A DNA stretch of 64,000 bases from Opisthorchis felineus (Eukaryota; Platyhelminthes; Trematoda; Opisthorchiida; Opisthorchiidae): positions 467,695 through 531,694 of the forward strand of contig SJOL01006711.1 in assembly GCA_004794785.1 (NCBI GenBank), given 5' to 3'. Positions 1 through 11,320 of the stretch are shown one piece after another (position 1 is the stretch's first letter; each line of letters starts with the position of its first letter). Under the pieces are notes generated by a model that saw nothing but the letters and a program-made list of their open reading frames with translations, ran no database searches and was not told where the DNA came from. The translations under genes were made by a program, and so were the position numbers.

Positions 1-30
1 AACACTGTCTCTGCTGCCTCCGAAGGTGAG

Positions 31-110
31 GAGCCGAGAGGTGTGTAACCAGAGGGGATAGCAGACTTAATAGTTATACGTCGGGTTTGAGTCCAAGGCC
101 TCGAAGGGGC
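31..110 (+). repeat. degenerate tRNA-like remnant
   Basis: A box A-like stretch (GAGCCGAGAGGTGTGTAACC, 31-50) is followed by a box B-like GGGTTTGAGTCC at 83-94. The spacing is compatible with the internal promoter of a class II (Ser/Leu-like) tRNA or a SINE head. No acceptor stem closes around it, so it is more likely a decayed SINE than a working tRNA gene. The left edge may lie outside the window. Confidence 0.25.
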
Positions 111-3100
111 CTCTGCGGCATACTGGTCTGCTTTCCGTCTTGGTGGTTTTGAGGGCTGCTTTTCATATGCAGGGTTTTTTCGCCCCGAGCCATGCACTCG
201 AATTCGTTCCATCACTGCAAGTAATCCTGGTTTCCAAATATTCATGACCGGGCCCGAACTCGGCGCTGATACTCATGCCCATTTGCGTATAGGATTCTCC
301 TGACTGCCATGTCCTCGATACACACTGTTTCAAGAACAACAACCCCACAAGTAGACGTGTATATTATAGGTGAATTTATGGGTACAGGCTATGATAAAAA
401 CGGGCGCCATAATGTTAGTTTTCTGTCCGCGTTGCCCACTAGCGCACGTGAAATGCAAACCAACCATGCAATTATAAAACATTTAATAGTTTTTGGCTTT
501 GCAAAACGTGTTTGTTGCGCCCGGTACATGTGGCCCGAAGGGACTATTACTGGACGCCCCAATCTTGAGAACCGGGACGCTGGACGATAGCACTTCATGC
601 GCCCCCATACTACGCACGAGCTCTTCAGTGCGTGTATTTACCCTTCCTGTTTCAGCTTCGAAACCATGCCCGCACAGACCCAGCAAAATCATGAAATAAT
701 TATACACAGCTCTGTGAGTTGTCAACCTGGAAGTTTTATCCAACGGAACCTCACTGCATTCGACCGTGGACGGTGTACCTTGTTCCGTCACAGTCAAACA
801 GTATAGAACACTGAGGTAAATTATTCTTATTGTGATGGTTTGAAGCTTCAAGCATATTGTTTGTACCCTAGCTGAAACTTACTTCACGTTTCCGGGCATT
901 CACTTTCCACTGCCTTGTCTGAGGAAGTCAGCTTTACTGAACCATACAATTCGCTTTGAATTCACCCTGAAAATATATTGAAAACTTTCTCAGCGCTACT
1001 GTACACAAGCTCCTCTAAGCATTGCCCTAAGATGCTCCTAGCGTCAGCTGAAATCAAGAATATGCCATTGAGACGTTCCGTAAAACCTTGAACGTCGCGA
1101 AATGGAAAATGTACATTCACCAACGAAAGATGCTTTCGTGTTCTAGCAAATCCTGCTGCACCCTTGTCACAGATGACCGTTTTCATCTTCCTGACCTTCG
1201 GTATGCTTTTACAATAGTACCAGAGCACACGCTCATATGATCCAGCAGTTCAATTTAGTGCAAACCCATAGCACGCCTTTTGACCTCCGCCGTGGCAGTC
1301 AATCACAACGGCATACAAAAGATTATACGACCCGCTGTTGCATTGTGTAGTCAGATCAAGCAGCACAACTTCAATATATCTACTAGAAAGCTCTTTCAGT
1401 TCCTGGAAAGAGAATCCTAGCAGTTTTAGTCACCTACTTTCTGAACACCGCACAACTGGTCAACTACCGCGATTACCAAGTAGCTGCCTGATCAAAGCTT
1501 GCGCATTGGCTGGCAACCTCACTTCACCACGTCAGGCACGAAGGATACCGATGTCATAATCGGTGGGTACTGCGTTACAGTATTATTCGAAGAACTCACG
1601 GTTTTCCCTATTGGAATGGAAGCTTCCGTGCTTGCGAAAATCTTTGACTCCTGCTCCGTTGTTAATCGATGGTCAGATTGACAAATGCAAGGTAAGCGTT
1701 CCAATTTCAGGTGGGAATGCCACATATTTATCTTCGATGACAGAAGTCTGCCGCCGTCCTAACCATGCACTAAGCACACCAACACCGGGCATCTGCGGTC
1801 TGCACGTCTAAGGGTATAAACAATGGTAAGACGTAATGGTAAGTCGTACTTAGGAATCTCATAGCCTGTTCCCATCGGAAGCTAGAGACAAAAGGCGTTG
1901 TCTGGAAGCACTAAGCACTGGAAAGAGGCCCAAACCAGCCATTTTATTGAACGCCCAAGCAAGATCGTCTCAGAGAGTGGCACGGAGTGCCACCGTTGCT
2001 GCTGCACAAATGTGTCCTCCATCTTGTGGATTCATATATAATACCGCGGCCTCCATTGGGTATGGGGTAAATAACACAGTCCCGCCACTCATGTGTTTGG
2101 GTTTGGCTTGTTGGTGAATGGACCCTAGGGAAGCACGGGTCCAAAACGTTGGGAAATTTAAAGGTCCACTGTGCCTTACAGTCGGAGCCACTTTTAGGTC
2201 ATTTCCAGTGCATATTCTACCCAGGTGGATACTTGAGTAGAAGTTGGATTCATTCTCCCCGCCCAGTGCAACGAGTTAGACAAATTGGCTCTATTAGCGC
2301 ACGGGTTATGATAATCATAATATATTTCAGAAGGTATATGCACTAATAACAGCTTTTACAATCGTTGGTAGTAGTTTACAGTGGCGTGTAAACTAAATGC
2401 AATGCGAAGAGAGGAGTAAGTCAAAAGGGGACTTATTGTTTGTGGACAACGCGTGAGAGTTCCTGAGTGAAAGCCCGGACGGGGAACGTGTTTTCTCCAC
2501 AGTACAGCTGCTACACGTGTTCCGTAGTTGTCCATGGACTCGTGGAGTTTTGTTGAATTCTTGTCCCCCGCGCGCATGTGTGTGACGACTGGGTTGTGTC
2601 TCCCTATGTATAGGGAGAAATGTTTGACGTATGTGTAATACACAGACTTGTTGTCGGTCTAGGTTACGAGCGGGACAGAGTTTTGTCACGTGATTTTTCG
2701 TATGTGGAACAAGCGAGAAGCGTGATCTAGTGGGCACGGATGTGCTAGGCAAAATAAGCGAAGTTGACTGAAGGAACAAGGAAGTGACACCACAGTTCAT
2801 AGAAGTTCAGCACTACATTGTTGGTTTCGATGCTCACCTCGCGCGCAGCATAATATTTAAAGTGACTTAATTCTCTGTGCAACGCTGACGCAATCATGCA
2901 TTTCTCTACAGGATCCTCACTCCCTGCTAGGCGCAACTCATCACAAGATAATACGGTGTTCCCCAAAACTTGCTCGTGAAATGCAGTCATTGCTGTGATA
3001 GGTCTTCCGAAGTCAAAAGCTTAGCGTCAAGAGGCTCTGTTCACCCAGAAACAACTGCAAAATATAATCACTGACAGTCGTTCCTTATCATAACCGCACG

Positions 3101-6100
3101 CCTGGTCATTCCAAAATACCTACACCTGAAAACCATAAATCAACCACCGGAAAAGTAGCTATCCATTTATTTAATTGATGCCCCAGTGCCAACTAAATGG
3201 GTGGTCATTTTGTTCCGCGCTTTCTGTGTACCCACTCAACGATGATTCTGAAAAGTAAAAGGTTTAAACAGTTTAATCCCGTGTATTTCTTGGGTGCAGG
3301 CTTCGAGACGCTCTATTGTGATAAACGCCTACTTATCAACTGCTCGACAAGAATCAGTAGTCATACGCATAACTGGATGCAGGTGGATTTGGAGCTGTTG
3401 AGGGGCTTGTACAAGGCAGTCGTAAATGGCGGTCTTTATGGTTGTGATAATTCATCCCTAGGATTTGCGGACATTAGATGTCTTCAAACGTGTACCCACC
3501 GATGCCACCGAAGGGACTAATTAGTATGTAGGTGAGTATTTGGTGTCGAATCTGCTTCGTTGGAGCCTCAAGTTAGACTACGTAATCTTGGAAGACTTAC
3601 GCGAGTATATTCTCATTTCGTTTTAGTATTCTGCAGCTACTTGTCGGGCGCTGTGACATCGGTATTAATTTTCGTTGCTAATGGCTTGCAGAAAGTAAAG
3701 CCATACCACATGTCATAATGAAAACACTTAGCGTTTGCTGTAATTGGTCTGACTGCCGTCCGCCAGTACTCCCGGTGTGGATGAGCTTTGCGGAGCGCAC
3801 TTAAGTCCGATGCTATCTGCAGGGTCAAGGTGGCACGTGAGCCTGGCTACTACGTTGAATCAACAACACGGTAGGATGAGTGGTCTCGAGAAGGGCCTGG
3901 AAGATATTCGCTCACTCATATATGAGACGACGCCGTCGTCATCTCGTGATTAAAATGCAAGATTTGGAACTAATGTACACGTAAACTTCAACTTACCTCT
4001 CCGAGTTTACTGCAAATTCGGTTTGAATAGTTTAATCACAGTGGTCTTGCGGGACATGCTTGGCTGGTCTTCCATAGACTTTTCGAGCTCAACTTTGCAA
4101 TATGACTATTTGGCTGGACGCTTGATAGCAGAAAAGGCAAATGAACGGGATGTACAAGTGACTAAGTAAAATGGCATTAGTGCTGCGTGGGCACTCACCT
4201 GATATAAATGATTGTAGATCTTCACATGGCGGGCGAGGCCTATCATCACAACAACAGCCGTGATATTTTCATCGGTCTCACGCGCACAAACGATCAGCAC
4301 GGTCGGTTAGCAGGCCACAGAGACTATGGGGAACACTCTCTGGTCTAGAAGACCGCCACCCAGGTTGGGGACGATTGTCCTCCAACCCTAGGTTTGAACG
4401 TCCAGACCGGTGGTCAAAACATCACCATACCAGCAAAGGTAAAACCTAGCCGGACACTCGGTACGGCGCTTGCGCTCTGTCTTAAAAAATCTCCTACCAA
4501 AATCACAAGCTGCGATGAATTCCTCAGCCTTAGATTTGTCTGACTAGTATCCTGCTACACTGATAGAGAACTTTAAGATGACCGCCATTTTCATGAAGAA
4601 AATAAGACGTGGTTACTTTTCGTGTACTCCTTAAAAGTATTTTCAAATGCAATAAAGGAGGAAAATATAGAGGACTCACCTCCTCAAAATCTTTCGCCAC
4701 AGTCACAGACCGATCGGTCTGAGCCATGAAACCCTCACCCAAAGTAGACCTGGAATACGTTTTAACACGTTATTTTAAAGAAAACCGTGAATGCTTAGGG
4801 AGATTGTAATCCTTCGTGTAAACACCGTCAGCTACTACAAGTGATGCAAACAACTCATTCGTTTGAAATGCGGTTTCAGGAAAATTTTGTTTTTGCTTTC
4901 AAGGTTCGTGCAATCGACGAACAAACCAAATTCGGAGCAGACGCCTAAAGATAGAAATGTCCAGCGTTTTTCGCTGATGAGCAATAACTACAGGTGATAT
5001 ATTTGGTCACGCTCATTTGAAAACTTTCAATAACACCCAACTAACCTATCATCTTGACTTCTTGATGAATGTTTCTGTTCCAAAACGTCGGTTATGATAT
5101 GAAATTACGAAAAAATCAAGAATAACCCACATCAGATCCAAAAGTGAAAAGCAAATTAAGTCATCCTTTCAGCTACTGAAATTTCGCGAGTAGCTTAAAA
5201 TAAACGTACGATGTATAGATATCAAAGCTGGCCTCAGGGGCTGTGCTTGTAAACAAATAGGTTTCTGGTTGCAGCAACGTCTTTCCATTTGTTGGAGACG
5301 CTTCTCACCAAGCCTTTCAGACAATAGCCTCTCGGCCATTGGAATGTGCGGATATATTAGGCGACCTTGTTTGACTGTGAACAACACGAGACAAATCAGT
5401 TCATCGAATCGTCCGAGTATTACTCCTCGAATTGTGTCATATTATCGTTCATATAGAAATTTACTGCTAAGCGGTTCCCCCATCACAGTTACAAAGAATC
5501 CGGCCGCAGCGAAATAACCATTCAGCCAAAGCGGGTAGGAACTGAGTACTACAAATAAATGGCCTCTTATACACACGGACGACAGCATTTACGTAGATGC
5601 ACTACCATGTTGCTGGCCATTGAAGCCAGTTGAATAGTTCGAAATATATGTTAAGCAGACACCTTTTACAGGTTTTCTCAGCTCTAGTAATTTCTCCGTT
5701 AATTTTCGGCTGGCATTATATCGATAGAGACAGATATTTACCTCAGCCACACAAAATGTGCCACAAGGCGGACTGGACCTATGACCATAAAGCAATACAA
5801 ACATAGAAAACCGTCCAGAGTGACCGGAGGACCATCACGATGCTCACGAAACGCAGGAAGCCGAAGTATATTATTGGAGTTCCATCCTTGACAAGTCGCA
5901 CGAAGTCCCAGTCATATACGGGGTTTTCTCCGCACCTGAGAAATGGTTGAAATCGGAGACGGTCTGAATTTTCCGCTGGCTCAGCAGTGATGGACTATGG
6001 GGAAAAATGGTCAACAAGTTGTAGTAATTTTGCATTGTTATGGACATTTTTGTAACAATACATGCAAAATATAATATTTTAATGTCGCTTCTTGGCTTTT

Positions 6101-7168
6101 TGAGTTTTTTAGGATTCAATTAGTTGATAGATTGATAAGTAGCTACATGGCTCATGGCCAGTTACAACGATTAAATTGATACCAAAGTAGTGTTTGCAAC
6201 GACAGGTACATCGAAATATCCTGATGAAATATACTTTAGTTACAGTTTGTCAAGTATGGGACGGAGCTCTAGGGAATCAGCTGACGACGACACATCAGGT
6301 AAAGGCGGTAAAAGTTGTGTTCCAGGGAAACCCTCATTTCGGACGCTGCAAAATTGATTGGCGCAAAAAGCTTCAAAACGATGATGACTCTCTTCGTCTA
6401 TCTATGCAGTGCAGTTTGAAGTTTCCTCAGTCCATGATTTACTCAGAAGGAAGAGGGAGACTTGCAGTTCGGATATACTGACGGAGGAAATTTGCCTGTT
6501 CAAACAAGTGTTCTGGTCACTTCATCAGAAAATACGCTGCACCGAATCGTAGATCAGAATTGCAACTCACAGTTCCAAAAAAGAAGTCTGTACTCTGCTT
6601 TTAGAAAGACTTGTGGATTATTAAAAGTCTGGCTTGGTCCTAATGACTGTTCACCTTGTTTAACAGATAATTAAACTCTGTGAATCCCACCTTACCGCTT
6701 TTTGTACTGTTTTACATGTTTGCTTCGACAGTACAATAATGGTATTCATCCAGTAACTTGGCTTTCAATACTGCCTTGTTCAAATACACCAAGGGCTCAC
6801 AGTGCTTTAAATTCCTGGTCTTCCTGTGACTCCTCTGGCTAGGTCATGCCGGAAACATGATATTGTCATCCTTGAAATCTGGACACCCGACCACGCTGTG
6901 AAGAGGACACGGACGCTAATTCATTAACCATCCATTTTGAACCTTTGAGATCTGACACGTGGTGCATGTATGCAAAGATTCATCCTTCGTATTCCTACTG
7001 TAGTATTGATGGAGCCCAGAGCGATAAATGTTCAGCCCCCAGCTAAGAGCTAGTGTGAATATAACAGTAGATGAAATTACTGGTTTACTGCTGACCGAAA
7101 ACCTTGGGCGAGTTTTCAAAACTTTAGAATTCAACTGTTACATGTACAAACAAATGAAGAGAAACAGA
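111..7168. other. no convincing gene; intergenic or intronic
   Basis: Only short open frames (none above about 140 codons) occur on either strand, and none has a recognisable domain. A box B-like CTAGGTTTGAACGTCC lies near 4388-4403 without a clear box A. The GC-richer patch at about 2,400-2,750 holds a small perfect hairpin (listed separately). I see nothing else. Confidence 0.5.
2599..2618. repeat. short perfect hairpin
   Basis: TCTCCCTA and TAGGGAGA form an 8-bp perfect stem around a TGTA loop, in a locally GC-rich patch. No adjoining T-run or promoter gives it a role, and it may be fortuitous. Confidence 0.4.
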
Positions 7169-7677
7169 TAATTTAGAATGCGACAAATATACTCATTTTC
7201 AGATCAGTTTGGCTTTGACGGGAGACTCATCCTGGACCCAGCTGAATCCCCCGCTTTTTATGTTCTTAAGCAACTGAATGTGCTGCACCAGGCCGCCTCA
7301 TGTTTCAGTCGGTACGATGTTCAAGATATCGCGGTACATTGTACAGACGTAATACGCTATTCATAACGTTGCTGAAAAAACTGTTCGACAGCCCACGACC
7401 GGTTTCGCTTAAGAACATCATACATAAGAGATTCAGCTGAGTTCCAGGTGAGTCTCCCATGAAAACCAAATTGATATGCAAATGAGTATCTGTGTATTTG
7501 GTATTTGGTGTAGTTGTCGAAATCTGTCCAATTTGGTTTCAATTAGAACATAAGGTTGACGGACACTCGGGACTGTGCCTACCTGATGAGCCCCAAGAAG
7601 GGCAAAACCGGTCGTGGTCTGTGGAAGACGTTTCAGCAACCCTATGAGTAGTATATTACGTCTGTGTAGTTTAGTAT
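7169..7677 (-). mobile_element. Penelope-like terminal-repeat insertion, copy A (head-to-head)
   Basis: Two inverted parts of one dispersed repeat unit meet near 7408. The left part (7181-7408) reads in the orientation that puts its hammerhead on the minus strand. The right part (about 7409-7663) is inverted, with its hammerhead on the plus strand. Shared blocks with the copies near 20.0, 60.9 and 63.3 kb include GAGACTCACCTGGAACC-like, TGCTGCACCAGGCCGCCTCA and CACTACTCATAAGGTTGCTG-like stretches. Imperfect 11-bp direct repeats at 7169-7179 and 7667-7677 (9 of 11 alike) may be a decayed target duplication. No reverse transcriptase frame is present. Assignment to Penelope-like elements rests on the ribozyme, the inverted partial copy and the variable target duplications, and is an inference. 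Confidence 0.6.
7579..7617 (+). ncRNA. hammerhead ribozyme motif, mutated (copy A)
   Basis: The order is helix I strand CTAC (7579-7582), CTGATGA (7583-7589), stem II GCCC/GGGC with loop CAAGAA (7590-7603), AAAA in place of GAAA (7604-7607), self-complementary helix III ACCGGT (7607-7612), cleavage-site C (7613) and helix I return strand GTGG (7614-7617). Helix I pairs C-G, A-U, U-G and G-C. The G-to-A change at 7604 removes the conserved G12 general base, so this copy should be inactive although its fold is the best preserved of the family. Confidence 0.75.
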
Positions 7678-10478
7678 ATTTCCAAAAATGACAGATTTCC
7701 TATCTTAGCTAATTTCGTCAGGTTGACCACCAACTGACATCCAATGATTCCGCACTTGGCCCAACAGAAATTACACCAAAAGTAGTTCGACAAACCAGGA
7801 TGAATTTTAATAAACCATTTACAGCAATAACAGCTGGCCACACAATACACAAATAGCTAGGAAGATGACCTAAAACATCACAGTGACAAGATGACGATTC
7901 GTGCATTGAAATAGGAACGTCTACGTGACTAATGCAAGATACTAAGAGTAGCAAGGGAGTTAGTGGGTCTACCCTGGGGGAATCGATGAGGCACTTGAGT
8001 ACTGCACCATTTCCAAAGAAATGTCTTTGGTGAATATGCCCAGGTGGCCCTAGAAATATAGTTAGGGAAAGGAAGTATGAATGTTCCTCAGTACGAATGT
8101 TCCTCTTCAGTAGTTTGAGAAAACTGACAAAATCCAATTTGCGGAAACGTTTTATATGTATCCGATTTTGCTACATTCTTAACTGGTTATGCACCTCTCT
8201 TAGCATGCAAGTTTTGAATGAGGATTGGGGGCACTTCCCGCAATTTCTATTTTTAGATTTTTGAGTAAAATCTTCACAATTTCCGTTAGGTTGTTTGAAC
8301 TGGTACCTAAAACAGGAAACTGGAAGCATGTGGTTTGGTACAGTTAAACATGACTGCATTTTCTGATGTATGTGGTGGCTTCAAGTTTGAGAATTGAAAT
8401 TGACGTCAAGTACTTCCGAAGTTGACGAACTCACGGATTTTAATAGGCTTCAACCCATCTTAAAGTTATATAAAGTACACAATAGTGGCATGTGTATTTC
8501 TCCAAAACGCGTCACGGAACTCAATAGCAGCCGAAGGGGATTAACACTGTGACGTTTATTTATGAAAGTTGCATCTTTGTTTTTTTTCAAGTGCATCACC
8601 TGCCGCTTAGTCTTCTTTCATCAGTGAACATGCTTAGTCAACATTATTCCAACGCTTACCAGATACCGGATGTAATAAACCCTGCACAAAAATGTAGTAT
8701 TCTGCTTTTGCAACATGGAAATAAACAGAATTGAATTTTAATCATAAAAGCTTTTTATGGTGGGGTTTTCTGGTGTCCCACTCAGGGTCGATCTCAGGCC
8801 CAGTAACGGCGCTCCACAGGGCATCACTGAAACCAGCTGTTAGAAGACTAGTATATTTGTGAGTACAAATAATTTGTTACCCTCAGACCACGCTCAGCTG
8901 GTGCAGTGCGACTGGCTTCTTATGTCTTGGGGACGTTGATCTTTGCTTTCTCAATTGCTAGTTGGCTCCACTTGATGCACAAGGGTGAAAATTCGATTTA
9001 AATATGGCTGAAATTCCGCACATGAGGCAACAAATATTGACTTGTTCGTTGTGTGCCCTTTCCGTATGTTGGATACCACGTTCCAAAAGGTCGTGCTTCC
9101 TCCGGGGCCAGCTTCTCACTGAGAAATCAGATGGTGGTCCCCTCGACTCTCCCCAACTGGTGGGCTATAGCTAAAACCACTTTACGATACACACCAACGC
9201 CACAACCCTCAAAACAGTTTTTGTACAATTCAAGCGCTTCTCCGTAAATACTTCTTTCTTACTTTTTTCGGATAAGCTAAGACACCTTCAACAAACAGCC
9301 TCCGTTTGACCGTTCAGAGATGGTTCATTCGCATGCCTGCACCATTACCGAAATATAATGCAGCATAATATATCTGCTGGAATACATCAGGCAACGTACT
9401 TACATCCAAATATATTTTAAACATATTTTAGTATAACGCTTTTCGTCACGTTTCGAAAGAGTCTAACAACCGCTCACTTCTTTTGGCACAAAAATGTAGA
9501 CAAATTAGGGTTCACTGATCTGTGCAGTATGGCATTATATGTAATGGAGTTGTTCGCAGTACTGCCCAGAAAATAGTGATAAAGTGTGATGCGTAAGATG
9601 CAGGTATTTGACATTGTTTTTCTCAGTCTAAAATCATCCAAATTTTCATTTTTGTGATACATGTGGTGGGATATTAGTGAATATTATAAAGTCCCCGTCT
9701 TTTTTAAAACCACTGAAAGCATTGCCTGCTGGTTATAACACCAAGGTCCGACCTATTATTTGGATCACAGAAGAGGTCCACTAGTAGCCCTACGGTCCTC
9801 TGCTGTTTTTGTATTGAACAAATGAATAAAAGCACAGCGTGGATTTCAAGTGTGTAACATCTGACATTGTCAATGATAGTGCAGTTAGTTGAACAATAAA
9901 TCTGCAAAAAATAAGTCACACGTTCGGTTTTTGGCTTCAAGTCTCTTGCGTTTGCGTTACGTGTACATACAATTCTGCCGTAGCTTCCAGAATCTTCATG
10001 AATGAATTTATGAAACCATTTTTTGCTCCATTCCGCTCCTTGCCTTTTCTAACATTGGTCTTCTTTGGAACAGTTAACCCCAGCTAACACAGCAATTTGA
10101 GATTACGGGTGCGGAAACATGTTCCACCCCAAAATGGCTCTTGAATCAGATTTTGGTGGCAAGAATTTACAAGAAGCTGCAAACCCACTGCGCTGGGCAC
10201 CAAAATCCTCATACGGGAATGTCTACCTTTGATAAACAAACTAGTGCACAAGTGACGTTCTACACCATTTTAAATGGTTTACTATAACATCTCTGTGAAA
10301 AGCATCTATTTTGGTCACTAAAAGCCCAATGTTTTGTGGAACGTGGACGAAAATTCGGTACTCAAAGCTCTTTCAGAGACTCCTGAGATGCCCATTCCTG
10401 TTTACATTAAATAAAGATGGGGGATCTGCAACTCCTTGGGTTTCAGGGCAGTGCTCCCTATCTAGTGTACTTGCACAT
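7678..10478. other. no convincing gene
   Basis: The longest frame, on the minus strand at 7718-8137 (139 codons), has no recognisable motif and is within chance expectation for this base composition. I see no RNA gene or repeat that I can defend here. Confidence 0.5.
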
Positions 10479-10690
10479 GAGATAGCTCAGTGGTTAAGGC
10501 ACGAACAAACTGACCAGAAGATCTGTGGTCGGAACCCAGTCTTTGCATCTCAACTGCTCTTGTCTAGGCTTCGGCAACCTGGTAGTACCTCAGCCCTTCT
10601 GTTTCCTCCGAATGATATGATAGGTAGGCAATGAATGTATGTTACATTTGAATGACTGATTTGACTGACGGGTTCTAATACAACCAGGAA
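10479..10690 (+). repeat. tRNA-derived SINE
   Basis: A textbook box A (TAGCTCAGTGGTTAAGGC, 10483-10500) is followed about 30 bases on by a poor box B (GGTCGGAACCC, about 10528-10538). Unpaired acceptor arms and a trailing sequence of some 150 bases indicate a SINE rather than a functional tRNA gene. The right end is uncertain. It does not share the hammerhead block of the SINE 500 bp downstream, so it is a different family or a different part of one. Confidence 0.5.
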
Positions 10691-11049
10691 AGTCAGACAG
10701 ATCTGGTTGTATCCAACGTGGTTGTTATTCTGAAATAACAAACAGCGAGTGTTATGCGCACTCACACAGCCGTAATCAACCGGCAGTACCTATGGTGACA
10801 GTTATCGGATGTAGTGACCGCTGTTTGTGTAAACTTTTTCTCTAGTTAGAACCTTCCGTCACTGTTGCAAAACTATCACTACTTACTTTTGCGTTTAAAA
10901 AGCTTGTTTGTTCCTACCTCAACCAACAACCTCAGAGAAGAGAGTTCCAAATATCTCCATACTAACAACGGACTGCAAATGGCACCGAGGGAAGAATAAT
11001 TCACGCAACTAGTGAAACTTCCATCTGAGAAACTGTCATTCGAAGAGCC

Positions 11050-11320
11050 AGTCAAAAAGTGACCATGTGATGTGGATTTCGCAATTGAAGAATGAATGGC
11101 GCTGTATACTGTCTAAGTGTGAGTTGATTGCACCGCTGACAAGCAACTAGTGGCCGAACGGTTTGTTCTTCAGATACTAGGTCGACGTCTGCGAGTACGA
11201 ATCTCTCCTGAGTTTCGTGAGATGCGTACTGCTGATGAATTCCAATAAGGATGAAGCTGCTTTACAGTGCTTTTACGCTTTTCAGAATAGATCGCCTTAA
11301 CTTGTGAGTCAGAAATTCCC
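11050..11320 (+). repeat. hammerhead-bearing SINE, copy 1
   Basis: This aligns along its whole length with 25784-26057, for example GTGATGTGGAT near the left end, CTGTCTAAGTG, GTTTCGTGAGATGCG, the ribozyme block and CTTTTCAG near the right end. The tRNA-like part lies centrally: a box A-like TGGCCGAACGGTTTG, then a box B-like GAGTACGAATCTC. The 3' third carries a decayed hammerhead. The layout recalls the Sm-alpha SINE family of schistosomes (established knowledge); membership of that exact family is inference. Confidence 0.7.
11226..11270 (+). ncRNA. hammerhead ribozyme motif in SINE, decayed
   Basis: Helix I GTACTG (11226-11231) pairs with CAGTGC (11265-11270), with one G-U. CTGATGA lies at 11232-11238. 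Stem II ATTC/GGAT (11239-11252) forms with one G-U. The core GAAA has become GAAG (11253-11256), and helix III has lost its palindrome. Predicted inactive. Confidence 0.6.

Noticed and set aside
6221..6227. CTGATGA as a further hammerhead
   Set aside because: No stem II or GAAA follows at the required spacing, and no flanking helix I pairs.
10479..10560. Functional tRNA gene
   Set aside because: Box A is excellent, but box B is poor and the acceptor and anticodon stems do not pair. A SINE head is more likely.
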